A stretch of DNA of 64,000 nt, from the NCBI RefSeq assembly GCF_000382365.1, contig NZ_KB908223.1:1-64000 (forward strand), written 5' to 3'. The DNA comes from Pannonibacter phragmitetus DSM 14782. GTDB lineage: Bacteria; Pseudomonadota; Alphaproteobacteria; Rhizobiales; Stappiaceae. A program made the position numbers and the translations under genes. Position 1 is the first letter of the stretch, and each line of letters begins with the position of its first letter. Below the pieces are notes generated by a model. The model worked only from the letters and a program-made list of their open reading frames with translations, did not search any database and was not told where the DNA came from. Positions 17,301-25,355 of this stretch are shown piece by piece.

Positions 17301-18338
17301 CGCGAGGGCGAGCCGGAGCAGGCCTTCCAGATGCTGTCCGGCGAGGCCCATGCGACGGTGCAGCGCACCGTCATGTCCGCCAGCAGCACCAGCCGCACCA
17401 GCATGACGCAGCGGATCATCACCGCCACCGGAGGGGTAGGCGGGTCCACGGGCACGCAGGTCTCCATGGCCTTCAACGGCAAGGGCGGCGTGCCGCTGGC
17501 AAGGCAGATCGATGCCCGGGTCTGGAGCCAGGCCACCGGCGGCTGGGGCAGGACGGATGCCACCGCAAGCACCGCAGCTGCCGAAAGCTATGGCGGCGGC
17601 TTCCTCACCGGCCTTGATGCGGAAATCCTCCCCGGCTGGCGCACCGGCCTGATGGCCGGCTATTCCAGAAACCAGTTCAGCTCTGCGGCAAACAGCGCCA
17701 GCGGCTCTGCGGACACCTATCAGGCCGGTGTCTATGCAGGCACGCAGATGGATGCCATCGGCCTGCGGCTGGGGGCAAGCTATGCCTGGCACACTCTGGA
17801 CACCCGCCGCAATGTGGCCTTCACCGGTTTTGCTGACCGGCTGGCGGCGGCCTACAGCGCCTCGACCGCGCAGGCCTTTGCCGAGATCGGCTATGCCCTG
17901 CATCTGACCCCGGCCACCGTGGAGCCCTTTGCCGGCATTGCCGTCATCAACCAGCACACGGACGGCTTCACCGAAACGGGCGGCCCGGCAGCGCTCAACA
18001 GCCGCAGCAGCAACGATGTTCTGGGTGTGACCACGCTGGGCCTGCGCGGTGAAGCGGCCATCGGCCGGATCAGCGGCTTCACGGCCTCGCTCACCGGCAC
18101 GCTTGCCTGGCGCCACGCCTTCGGCGACGTCACCCCCTCGTCCACCCTGCGCTTTGCCAATGGCGGGGATGCCTTCACCGTTTCCGGCACACCGCTGGAC
18201 CGGGACGCGGCGCTGTTCGAGGCGGGGCTGTCGCTGAAGAACGATCAAGCCCTCGGCCTCACCCTCGCCTACCAGGGCGAACTGGGCACCACCACCCAAA
18301 CCCACGCAGGCCGCCTCAGCCTGCAGTACAGGTTCTGA
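14391..18338 (+). CDS. Large type V autotransporter with glycine-rich passenger
   Basis: 1315 residues. The ATG at 14391 has GGAGGG four bases upstream; in-frame starts at 14376 and earlier are weaker. A long basic leader precedes a hydrophobic signal segment ending QALA. The passenger opens with a pectate-lyase-like beta-helix start (GDFIFISPGVSRITVTGG). It then has six glycine-rich repeat units (TNTGTISGG, VNSGTISGG and similar) between about 15085 and 15815, followed by further beta-helix repeats of the GGTLRISNGAALTN type. The last ~280 residues are an autotransporter beta-barrel (ARVWSQATGGWGRTDATAS) ending in Tyr-Arg-Phe. It should export its own passenger to the cell surface, perhaps as an adhesin. 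Confidence 0.92.
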   Translation: MQHSWSFTDFRKGRGFPQALPAIRPGVRAVLLNSAFVPLAAISAATALSLTGGQALAATYTVTQTTDDGSGTTPGSLSWAILNAVSDGDFIFISPGVSRITVTGGALPGLQASVTIAAEQAVEITGASLSSNTASSLELSGASLSQAVTTGLSGSILAAPGDPGSSTTGQDGGSGQNGATALSAQGSAVTSSAGLTGGDGGRGGQGADSSSANISFAGGTGGTGGTALDVSHSQITNTGTLTGGNGGLGGPGGDNTSNNRDGGFGGTGGTGGLGASGSHFTLTNTGTISGGGGGRSGIGGNGIYTHYDGTQTPNWSGFGAGGMGGTGVSGTDMTLMNSGTITGGSGFDGEVTVPSYVSNAYYVGNGGAAGAGIVSVDSTITNTGRISGGNGGASGYANTAFINPGVGGAAGTAGIGISGLSTTIVNSGTISGGVGGTRFSPTSLTVAGPAGAGGAGISGSNLTIVNSGTISGGLSGDGKTRANAIEFTSGSNSLELQAGSVITGNVVANGSSDTLILGGSGSVNSSSNFDLSSIGTQYTGFEAYSKSGTSYWMVTGATANGAPLSALSVSGGTLDFFGSSTSALVTTLSVDGGTLRISNGAALTNASGSTVIGKASGSNGTIIVAGSGSVWNVASGSSSSLSVGGQGTGVLTISDGGTVSAGGGSGLVQIGASGAVNIGAAAGETAKAPGTLSADIIFFNGANGVLVFNHTDMNYQFNVNAGSTGTMAFYSGVTTLTGDYSGFTGPQPLYGKGDYIAGNGIAEIYKTGALNLTSAYGGAVGLNKGVVFQATGTHDNYFLVRSGGTLGGSGTIGGVTVFSGGTMAPANATGTLSANNVEFQTGSTFQVELAAAGGSGKLVSIGIVNIDDGAKLSILSDTASTYSTAISYSILEAQAFLVGTFQSVTDNFVFLDPAVEYATQGVTLTLTRATTPDGVLLSFASRASGPNGKSAADAIDAAGAGALHDAVLSMREGEPEQAFQMLSGEAHATVQRTVMSASSTSRTSMTQRIITATGGVGGSTGTQVSMAFNGKGGVPLARQIDARVWSQATGGWGRTDATASTAAAESYGGGFLTGLDAEILPGWRTGLMAGYSRNQFSSAANSASGSADTYQAGVYAGTQMDAIGLRLGASYAWHTLDTRRNVAFTGFADRLAAAYSASTAQAFAEIGYALHLTPATVEPFAGIAVINQHTDGFTETGGPAALNSRSSNDVLGVTTLGLRGEAAIGRISGFTASLTGTLAWRHAFGDVTPSSTLRFANGGDAFTVSGTPLDRDAALFEAGLSLKNDQALGLTLAYQGELGTTTQTHAGRLSLQYRF

Positions 18339-18929
18339 GGGGCGGGAGAAATGGGGGGCGGACTGCACCACACAGGCTTGCCCCGCTCTCGATGTGTCAA
18401 ACTCATCGAGTGCGGGTCTCACTCCTCCCCGAAGAAATCCTCATCCAGCCGCTTGAACTCGACCTGCTCCCCAGTTTGTGCTCGTTTAGAAGTTAATTCT
18501 GTTCAGGGTTTGGTCCATTACTGACCGATTGAGGAACTCCCGCGGGGCGATCATGCCGTCACGGCGACCGTCCAAGCCCGCGCAGCACCTAAGCAAGTTC
18601 AAGGCGTGATGCGCCAGCATCTCAGCCCCCTGGCATCAGCCTCTCTGTCAGCGGGGCAGCTGTTTCCGGGCTTTTGTTTCCGGGCTTCATCGCCTGTCTC
18701 AAAAGGCCCAGCTGACGCCACAGCCAACACGTGCCCCGCCACCTACGGCAGCAACACCGGCCAGCGTAAACTCGGACAGCACGTCATCTTGCCTCGCGGC
18801 AGCTATCTATTGGCGGATCGGGGCTTAGCGCCTAAGCAAAACAAAATCGCAAGCACTTCTATCTAAGATTGACCTAATGCCTCGAGCACGCATAACCTGA
18901 TTGGGTAATAACGAGCCGGGGGAGCCAAG
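18339..18929. other. Gene-poor gap with a hairpin and possible gene debris
   Basis: CTCGATG (18388-18394) and CATCGAG (18404-18410) form a stem-loop 50 bases past the autotransporter stop and may terminate it. On the minus strand near 18420-18470 a frame tail reads GEQVEFKRLDEDFFGEE then stop; farther on, 18601-18630 resembles 10646-10677 at about 80 per cent. These look like fragments of lost genes. No intact gene can be supported. Confidence 0.4.
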
Positions 18930-20132
18930 GTGTGGTGGCGTAGTTTTTTCTGTTTTTGTTCATTGGTAATGCTACCCACAAGCCAAGCTTGGTCGCTTAC
19001 TTTTGAACCGCTCACCATCGATTCGGAGACAGCTCTTATCGTTGTCTCGGGCCCCTTCGAGGCGTACGAGGACTTCACACCATTCTTCAAGGTAATAGAC
19101 AGCCTTGGACGACGCTCAGCAATAGTGACATTCGATTCACCGGGCGGGAACCCATCAAAGGCAATAGAACTTGGACGTATTATCCGGGCGCTGAAGCTTC
19201 CAACCTTGCAGACACGCTCACGTATCTGCGCTTCTGCCTGTGCTTTGGCCTTTATCGGAGGCATTGTACGAGGGGCCGAAGCTGGCTCAATAGGCGTTCA
19301 CAAATCTTCATTTGCAGATACATCAGGAATGACAGTTGATGGCGCCGTCTCTTACGTTCAGCATCAAATGGCTGAGACAATTTCTTATCTGCTCGAAATG
19401 GGAGTAGAACCCGGTCTCCTTCAGCTTTCTCTCAGATACGAGCAGGACGACATACGCTTTCTTTCAAAGAGCGAAATGCAGGAATACCGCGTCACAACGT
19501 TTGATCTTAGCAAAGGAATAGGAACAACTACTGCCACATCCCAACCGCGCAATACAACTCCCTCGCACCCCCAAGCAGCGCCACCACATAGCACCAGCAG
19601 TTCAGCGAGCAGGGCATTGCCCGATTACAGGGTTGCACCCAATGATACTCGTTTTCGCATTCCGCTGGCACAATCGGGCATGGTGTATGTTCCCAAGGGG
19701 CGAGAGCATCTCCGGTCTGCAGAAAACCAGTCATCCGCCAAAATTGTTGAATTGAAGAATGGAGATCCCGTCGAAATTCTATCGGTCGGCGAGCGCTGGT
19801 ATCATGTGCGAGTACTAGGTAAAGTCGGGTACCTGCACCACAATTGGGTCCGCGTCGATCAGTTTGTGCAACGCCCCTTCGACCATCGCTTCATCCAAAT
19901 CAAGAGCTTTGACAACTTCGCAGAGGCAGAATATTTCGTCATAAATTCGGATTTACCACTTACTGCATATCTTGCGACAAATAACTGGTTTGCCATAGCT
20001 CTCGCGGGAACCTTCCCCTTAGAGAGAGCCAAGACATTGCTAGATAATTTAAAGACACAACAGCTTGTACCAAACGATGCGTTTGTGACGGTGGGCAACA
20101 CCTACGTCAACGCAGTTTGCTGTGAGCGATAA
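18930..20132 (+). CDS. Secreted ClpP/crotonase-fold protein with SH3 and SPOR-like domains
   Basis: 400 residues from a GTG with GGGGGAG five bases upstream, then a signal peptide (about residues 1-21). Residues 30-190 resemble the predicted periplasmic ClpP-like family (COG3904 type): FDSPGGNPSKAIELGRIIR, a probable nucleophile Ser102 in ICASAC, and His124 in IGVHKSS. A Pro/Ser/Thr linker (about 200-235) leads to a bacterial SH3 domain (about 250-310: VYVPKGREHLRSAEN, then GDPVEILSVGERWYHVRV). The end (about 320-397) looks like a SPOR domain. The combination suggests a cell-wall-associated serine protease. The gene is clearly more AT-rich than its surroundings, so it was probably acquired. 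Confidence 0.75.
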   Translation: MWWRSFFCFCSLVMLPTSQAWSLTFEPLTIDSETALIVVSGPFEAYEDFTPFFKVIDSLGRRSAIVTFDSPGGNPSKAIELGRIIRALKLPTLQTRSRICASACALAFIGGIVRGAEAGSIGVHKSSFADTSGMTVDGAVSYVQHQMAETISYLLEMGVEPGLLQLSLRYEQDDIRFLSKSEMQEYRVTTFDLSKGIGTTTATSQPRNTTPSHPQAAPPHSTSSSASRALPDYRVAPNDTRFRIPLAQSGMVYVPKGREHLRSAENQSSAKIVELKNGDPVEILSVGERWYHVRVLGKVGYLHHNWVRVDQFVQRPFDHRFIQIKSFDNFAEAEYFVINSDLPLTAYLATNNWFAIALAGTFPLERAKTLLDNLKTQQLVPNDAFVTVGNTYVNAVCCER

Positions 20133-20201
20133 AAGCCCAATGACGAGCCTGATCTGCCTCCTGAGGAGCCGGGCAATCACCTCCGGCTGCCATAGCCCCC
20201 C

Positions 20202-21002
20202 TCACGGCCCCTCGCACCGCGCTGCGCGGCTGGTTGCCACTTGTGATGTTTCGGCGGTGTAGGCGCGCAGGCCGTGATCGTCGAGGAGGAGGATGCGGTA
20301 GGTGGGGTTGCCGCCGGTCCACCAGGGGCATGGGTCGGCAAGGTCGGTGATGAACCGGTGACCGGTTGCCTGACCGGAGCTGTAGGCGATGCCGTTGGCT
20401 GCCGTGCCTGACATGGGGATGTGGATGTGGCCGAAGACGATGTGGCGCACACCGCCCGGATGGGCGCCGAGGCGCTGCATCAGCGCGCCATCATCATGCA
20501 GGCCGATGTTGTCGAAATGGCCGATGCCGCAGTCGAAGGGCGGGTGATGGATGAAGACGGTGACGGGCACATCCCCTGCCCCGGCCAGCGCTTCATCGAG
20601 AAACACCATGCGGTCTGCCCCGTAGAGCCCGCCGATCATGCCCGCTTCATGGGTGTCCAGAAACAGCAGGCGGCCATGGCCGGTATCCTTGAAGGACTGG
20701 ACGAAGCCCTGCCCGTCCACCGGATGCTCAGGGAAGGCGTCGCGGAATTCCGGGCGGCGGTCATGGTTGCCGATCAGCAGGCGCACTTCGAAGGACACGG
20801 GCGCAAGGATATCGCGCAGCAGCGCATAGGCTTCCGGATCGCCGTGGTTGCACAGGTCACCGGTGATGACCATGAGGTCCGTGTCGCCATGGCGGGCGAG
20901 AATGTCGTCGACGGCAAGGCGCAGCTGGCGCTCCGGATCGACGCCATTCACCACCGCGCCGGGGGGCATCAGGTGGGTGTCGGTGAGCTGGATGATTTTC
21001 AT
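20202..21002 (-). CDS. Metallophosphoesterase, GpdQ/CpdA-type phosphodiesterase
   Basis: 266 residues starting MKIIQLTDTHLMPPG; an upstream open frame lacks a ribosome site. All five metallophosphoesterase blocks are present: DTHL, GDLCNHGD, GNHDRRPEF, HHPPFDCG and GHIHIPMSG. These hold the two-metal centre of class III phosphodiesterases, which cleave cAMP or glycerophosphodiesters. It is the last gene of a Ugp-like importer cluster, so hydrolysis of imported glycerophosphodiesters is the favoured role, with cAMP as an alternative. A T-tailed hairpin separates it from the binding-protein gene, so its expression is probably lower. Confidence 0.85.
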   Translation of the reverse strand: MKIIQLTDTHLMPPGAVVNGVDPERQLRLAVDDILARHGDTDLMVITGDLCNHGDPEAYALLRDILAPVSFEVRLLIGNHDRRPEFRDAFPEHPVDGQGFVQSFKDTGHGRLLFLDTHEAGMIGGLYGADRMVFLDEALAGAGDVPVTVFIHHPPFDCGIGHFDNIGLHDDGALMQRLGAHPGGVRHIVFGHIHIPMSGTAANGIAYSSGQATGHRFITDLADPCPWWTGGNPTYRILLLDDHGLRAYTAETSQVATSRAARCEGP

Positions 21003-21039
21003 GGGAATTGTCCTGAAAGGGTATGCAAGGGGCAAGAAA

Positions 21040-21068
21040 AGGCTGCGGGAAACAGGCCCCCGCAGCCT
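21040..21068 (-). terminator. Rho-independent terminator between binding-protein and phosphodiesterase genes
   Basis: On the minus strand AGGCTGCGGG pairs perfectly with CCCGCAGCCT across a 9-base loop, followed by TTTTCTTG. It lies inside an apparent operon, so it should act as a partial terminator. Confidence 0.75.
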
Positions 21069-21087
21069 CAACGGTCAATTGGCTGTG

Positions 21088-21117
21088 CCCGGCTGCCGCA
21101 AGACGCAGACAGCCGGG
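21088..21117 (-). other. Stem-loop just after the binding-protein stop codon
   Basis: CCCGGCTG (21088-21095) pairs with CAGCCGGG (21110-21117). It starts nine bases after the stop codon and has no T tract. Such stems commonly protect the 3' end of highly expressed binding-protein mRNAs. Confidence 0.5.
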
Positions 21118-21125
21118 AGAAAGCA

Positions 21126-22418
21126 TCACTTCATCAGGGCGTTGGTCTGTTCAACCACCTGCTTCAGGCCGTCTTCCGGTGTCAGCTCGCCGCGCATGAC
21201 GGCGCCGATGATGTCGCGCTGGGTGCGCCAGATGCGGACCGAGTCGCCGCCCGGATAACCGGCCCAGGGCATGGAGCGGTCGGCCTGCAGGGAAGCGGTC
21301 TTCACGTTCGGCTTCTCGGCATAGAAGGGCGCCAGATAGTCCGGGCCGGTGGCCAGCTTGTTGGTCGGCAGATAGCCGGTGATGCGCACGATGGTGTCCT
21401 GCGCCTGCGGGCCGGTGATCCACTTCAGGTACTTCCAGGCCGCATCCTGCTTGGCCTTGTCCTGCGTCAGGATCACGGCGGAGTTGCCGCCCGTCGGCAC
21501 GCCGCCGGTGTCCTTGTTGTCCAGCGGGAAGGTGGCGGTCTTCAGCGCGAAGCGGTCACCCACCAGGCCTTCGATGGTCTGCACGTGGGCGGGCGTGGAG
21601 AAGATGAAGCCGGTGAGGCCTGCGCCGAACTGCTGGCGCGACTGGTCCCAGTCCAAAAGGTTCTGGCCACCCTCGGTGACGAAACGGCGGGTCAGCTTCA
21701 GGGCATTGAGGCCAATTTCGTTGTCGAAGGCAACGGTCTTGGTCTCAGCATCGACCAGACGGCCGCCCTGCTGGAAGATCAGCGCCTGCCACAGCCAGTC
21801 ATCCGGCCAGCCGTTGATGTCATAGCCCATGCCGGCGATCTTCGGATCAAGGGCGTGGATCTTCGCAGCCAGTTCGATGAGGCCTTCGAAGGTGGTGGGC
21901 ATCTTGTCCGGGTCGCCGCCGGCCTTCTTCACCAGATCGGCGTTGATGTAGACGATCGGCGAGGACGCATTGACCGGCAGGCCATACTGCTTGCCGTCGA
22001 TCTGGCCGAGGGCGGCCATCTTCGGGCTGTAGTTGGCGTCGAGGAAGGCCTGGCCGCCTTCGGCTTCGATGAAGGGCGACAGATCGGTGATCTGGTTGCG
22101 CGGGGCCAGCGTGTGGACGAGTTCCGCCGTCAGGTTATAGCCGGAGAAATAGACATCCGGCAGGTTGCCCGTCACGGCGGCGCGCAGCACCTGCTGCTGG
22201 CCTTCGTTGTAGCCGGCGGCAGGGGCGAGGAAGTTGATCTTGATGTCCGGGTTGTTCTTCATGAACTCATCGGCCAGCGGCTGATGGAACTTGGTGAAGC
22301 CCGGCAGGTTGTAGAGCACGTCGAGCGTGATCTGATCGGCAAGGGCCGGCTTGCCAAGCCCGGCCATGGCGAGGCCGAGGGCAAGACCGCCGATGGCGGT
22401 GCGGCGTGTGATCTTCAT
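21126..22418 (-). CDS. ABC transporter solute-binding protein, UgpB-like (family 1)
   Basis: 430 residues, GGAG seven bases before the ATG. The signal sequence MKITRRTAIGGLALGLAMAG contains a twin arginine and may use the Tat route. The mature protein has family 1 features (TLDVLYNLPGFTKFHQPLAD; GKQYGLPVNASSPIVYINAD; WKYLKWITGPQAQ; TGYLPTNK). The last block and the neighbouring phosphodiesterase point to glycerol-3-phosphate or a glycerophosphodiester as ligand, but a sugar is possible. It delivers substrate to the two permeases encoded upstream on the same strand. Confidence 0.87.
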   Translation of the reverse strand: MKITRRTAIGGLALGLAMAGLGKPALADQITLDVLYNLPGFTKFHQPLADEFMKNNPDIKINFLAPAAGYNEGQQQVLRAAVTGNLPDVYFSGYNLTAELVHTLAPRNQITDLSPFIEAEGGQAFLDANYSPKMAALGQIDGKQYGLPVNASSPIVYINADLVKKAGGDPDKMPTTFEGLIELAAKIHALDPKIAGMGYDINGWPDDWLWQALIFQQGGRLVDAETKTVAFDNEIGLNALKLTRRFVTEGGQNLLDWDQSRQQFGAGLTGFIFSTPAHVQTIEGLVGDRFALKTATFPLDNKDTGGVPTGGNSAVILTQDKAKQDAAWKYLKWITGPQAQDTIVRITGYLPTNKLATGPDYLAPFYAEKPNVKTASLQADRSMPWAGYPGGDSVRIWRTQRDIIGAVMRGELTPEDGLKQVVEQTNALMK

Positions 22419-22459
22419 GACAGTCTCCAGATGCGGTTGGGAGGAGGAGAAAGGCCGGG

Positions 22460-23281
22460 TCATTTGACACCGGTCATGGTGATGCCCGCGATGAAATGGC
22501 GGCGGGCAAGGAGGAAGCACAGCACCATGGGTGCGGTGATGAGGGTGGCTCCGGCCATCAGCGCGCCGTAGTTGGCGCCCGTCTCCGCATCGGCGAAGAA
22601 CAGCATGCCGAGCGGCGGCGGAGCGAGGTTGACGTCGGTGACGACGATCATCGGCCAGTAGAGGTCATTCCAGTGGGCCACCACCGAGAAGACCGAGAAG
22701 GCAGCGAGCGAAGGTAGCGAGCCGCGCAGCACCAGACCCCAGCAGATTTCCATCTCCGAAAAGCCATCCATGCGGGCGGCCTCGATGATTTCGTCCGGAT
22801 AGCTGCGGAAGGACTGGTGGAAGAGGAAGATGGCGAAGACCGACAGGAAGAACGGCAGCATCATCGCAAAGTAGGTGTTGAGCATCTTCGTCCAGGCGAG
22901 GCCGACGAAGAGCGGCAGGGCCAGCGCCTGAATGGGCACGCAGAGCGCGGCGATGACGAGGCCGAGCAGCAGGCGGCGGCCCGGAAAGCGGAGCTTGGCC
23001 AGCGCATAGGCCGCCGGCACCGCCGTCAGGATCTGCACGATCAGGATGCCGCCGCAGACGATGGCGCCGTTCAGCATGAAGCGCGCCATGGGCACCTGGC
23101 TGGCGGCGCGGGAATAGTTCTCCGCCCCGTCGAACTGGTCCGGAAATGGCCAGAGCGAGACGTTGAAGATCTCCGCAGGCGGGCGGATGGAGGTCAGCAG
23201 CATCCAGTAGAACGGCAGCAGCATGAAGGCCGCGCCGAGGGCCAGAACCAGATGCGGGGCAAAGCGGCGGAGAGCGGCCAT
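22460..23281 (-). CDS. ABC transporter inner-membrane permease, UgpE/MalG type
   Basis: 273 residues starting MAALRRFAPHLVLALGA. The start codon overlaps the stop of the upstream permease by one base (TGATG), indicating translational coupling. Six membrane segments are apparent, and the ATPase-docking EAA loop is EIIEAARMDGFSEMEICWGL. It pairs with the UgpA-type permease to form the channel of a sugar or glycerophosphoryl importer. Confidence 0.9.
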   Translation of the reverse strand: MAALRRFAPHLVLALGAAFMLLPFYWMLLTSIRPPAEIFNVSLWPFPDQFDGAENYSRAASQVPMARFMLNGAIVCGGILIVQILTAVPAAYALAKLRFPGRRLLLGLVIAALCVPIQALALPLFVGLAWTKMLNTYFAMMLPFFLSVFAIFLFHQSFRSYPDEIIEAARMDGFSEMEICWGLVLRGSLPSLAAFSVFSVVAHWNDLYWPMIVVTDVNLAPPPLGMLFFADAETGANYGALMAGATLITAPMVLCFLLARRHFIAGITMTGVK

Positions 23282-24213
23282 CAGTAATGCACCTTCCGGT
23301 CCATGTGCACCGTCTGCCCGATGGACAGCACCAGCACGATTGCAAGGAAGATCAGCGTCAGCGCGGCGGCATAGCCGGTGTTGGAATATTCGAAGCCTTC
23401 GAGATAGAGCGCGAAGAGCAGCGTTTCGGAGCCGAAGCGCCCCTTGGTCAGCACGGCCACCGTCTCGAACACCTTGAAGGCGGAGATGGAGGTGGTGACC
23501 ACGACGAAAAGCGTGGTCGGTCCCAGCATCGGCCAGGTGACGGTGAGGAACCGGTCCAGCGGCGAGCGGGCGCCGTCCAGCCTTGCGGCCTCGTAAAGGT
23601 CCTGCGGAATGGCGGTGAGACCGGCCAGAAACAGCACCATGTTGAAGCCCAGCACCTGCCAGATGCCGATGATCGCCATGGACGGGATCAGCAGCACCGG
23701 ATCGGAGAGGAAGGACACGGGCGAGAAGCCCAGCCACTTGATCGCCGCATTCACCGGGCCGATGGAAGGGTGCAGCAGGAACTGCCAGACGGTGGCCATG
23801 GCGACGAGCGTTGCCGTGACCGGCAGGAAATAGGCCACTTCCCAGAAGCTGCGGCTGCGCTTGCGGGCATTGACCAGCAGCGCCGCGCCAAGCCCTAGGC
23901 CGACGCCGAAGGGGATGACCAGCGCCGCATAAAGCGCGGTGTTGCGCAGCGCCCGCATGAACACCGGATCGGAGAAGGCCTGTGCGAAATTATCAAGGCC
24001 AATGAAATGAAGCGACAGCGCGCCCAGCCGGTAATCCGTGACGGAAAACCCGGCGAGAATGATGACGGGCAGAATGTAGATGCCGAGCAGAAGCAGGCTG
24101 GCGGGGGCGGCAAACATCAGCCCGCGCATCATCATCTGCCGTTCACGGCGGGTGCGGCGGCGCGGCACGGGCGCTGCCTCTCCGGTTTCAAGGCCGAGGC
24201 TGGTCACGCTCAT
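23281..24213 (-). CDS. ABC transporter inner-membrane permease, UgpA/MalF type
   Basis: 310 residues. A basic cytoplasmic leader (RRRTRRERQ) is followed by six membrane segments; the EAA loop is DLYEAARLDGARSPLDRF. Its start overlaps the end of the ATPase gene by four bases (ATGA) and its end overlaps the next permease, so the three genes are one translationally coupled unit. It forms the heterodimeric channel with the UgpE-type partner. Confidence 0.9.
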   Translation of the reverse strand: MSVTSLGLETGEAAPVPRRRTRRERQMMMRGLMFAAPASLLLLGIYILPVIILAGFSVTDYRLGALSLHFIGLDNFAQAFSDPVFMRALRNTALYAALVIPFGVGLGLGAALLVNARKRSRSFWEVAYFLPVTATLVAMATVWQFLLHPSIGPVNAAIKWLGFSPVSFLSDPVLLIPSMAIIGIWQVLGFNMVLFLAGLTAIPQDLYEAARLDGARSPLDRFLTVTWPMLGPTTLFVVVTTSISAFKVFETVAVLTKGRFGSETLLFALYLEGFEYSNTGYAAALTLIFLAIVLVLSIGQTVHMDRKVHY

Positions 24214-25355
24214 GCGGCCGCCCTCCCCTGCGTTGCGGCTTCCCGGCGCTGGCCATCGGCACCGAAGACATGCAGCCGCTCCGGCGCGAAGGACAGGTTC
24301 AGCGTGCCTTCCGGCGAAACGGCCAGCGGCACGGCCGCGGACTGGCGGAACGTCAGGACGAGATCATCGTGTCCAGCAAGCGCGCAGCTGACATAGCGGT
24401 CGGCGCCATGCATCTCGGCCCGCAGCACGCGGACGGTCAGGCCGTCGGACGCAGGGACCAGGTCTTCCGGCCGCAGGCCGATGGTGGCGGTTTCCGCCCC
24501 TTGTGCGGCCACCTGCACGCCCAGATCCTGCCCCAGCGCATGCACGCGGCCTTCGGCCGTGATTTCGGCCGGCAGCAGGTTGATCGCCGGCATCCCGATG
24601 AAGCGGGCGACGGTCAGCGTCGCCGGGCGGCGGTAGAGCTCATCCGGCGTGCCCAGCTGCTCGATCCGCCCTTCCGACATCAGCGCGATGCGGTCGGACA
24701 TGGTCATGGCTTCGATCTGGTCATGGGTCACATAGATGAAGGTCGCGCCCAGCCGCCGGTGCAGGGCCGCCAGTTCCTCGCGCATGTGGGCGCGCAGCTT
24801 GGCGTCGAGGTTCGACAGCGGCTCATCCATCAGGAAGGCCGAAGGAGAGCGCACCAGCGCCCGGGCAAGCGCCACACGCTGGCGCTGGCCGCCGGAAAGC
24901 TGGGCGGGCCTGCGGTCCAGCAGATGGCCAATCTGCAAGGTTTCGGCGGCGTCTTCGACAGCGGCGGAGATTTCGGCAAGCCGTGCCTTCGGCGCCATCA
25001 GGCGGCCCACCAGCGGCAGGCGGGCGGAAGCGGGCAGACGGCGCATGCGCAACGGGGTGGCGATGTTCTGGCGCACACTCATGTGCGGGTAAAGCGCGTA
25101 GGACTGGAACACCATGGCAAGGTTCCGGTCGCTCGGGTCCATGCCGGTCACATCCGCGCCGCCGATGTTCACCTTTCCCTGATCCGGCGTCTCCAGCCCG
25201 GCGATGACCCGCAGCAGCGTGGACTTGCCACAGCCGGAGGAGCCGACCAGCGAGAGAAATTCACCCGGACGGATGGACAGATCGATGCCCTTGAGCACGC
25301 TTTCGCTGCCAAAGGTCTTGCGGATTCCGGAAAGTTCGACTGCTTGCGGCGACAT
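24210..25355 (-). CDS. ABC transporter ATP-binding protein, UgpC/MsmK family
   Basis: 381 residues, GGGAGCGCAGG before the ATG. It has Walker A GSSGCGKST, the Q-loop in MVFQSYALYPHMSV, signature [16 protein letters not shown], Walker B AFLMDEPLSNLDA and the H-loop in YVTHDQIEAM. The last 130 residues form the TOBE/MalK-type regulatory domain (IGLRPEDLVPA). It is the first gene of the importer operon and powers uptake. The order here (ATPase first, binding protein fourth) differs from the enteric ugp operon. Confidence 0.92.
   Translation of the reverse strand: MSPQAVELSGIRKTFGSESVLKGIDLSIRPGEFLSLVGSSGCGKSTLLRVIAGLETPDQGKVNIGGADVTGMDPSDRNLAMVFQSYALYPHMSVRQNIATPLRMRRLPASARLPLVGRLMAPKARLAEISAAVEDAAETLQIGHLLDRRPAQLSGGQRQRVALARALVRSPSAFLMDEPLSNLDAKLRAHMREELAALHRRLGATFIYVTHDQIEAMTMSDRIALMSEGRIEQLGTPDELYRRPATLTVARFIGMPAINLLPAEITAEGRVHALGQDLGVQVAAQGAETATIGLRPEDLVPASDGLTVRVLRAEMHGADRYVSCALAGHDDLVLTFRQSAAVPLAVSPEGTLNLSFAPERLHVFGADGQRREAATQGRAAA

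Noticed and set aside
18606-18866. An 86-codon plus-strand ORF in the gap before the ClpP-like gene
   Set aside because: It has no ribosome site, a Ser/Ala/Pro-rich composition and no recognised motif. A faint DDE-transposase resemblance (LLADRG) was too short to use.
20421-22571. A 716-codon plus-strand frame
   Set aside because: It is antisense to the phosphodiesterase and binding-protein genes, has no recognisable domain, and shows the His/Gly/Arg-rich texture of GC-rich antisense frames.
22460-23737. UgpE-type permease extended to a 425-codon frame
   Set aside because: The extra N-terminal part overlaps the UgpA permease out of frame and reads as low-complexity Arg/His/Ala sequence. The ATG at 23281 gives a normal permease start.
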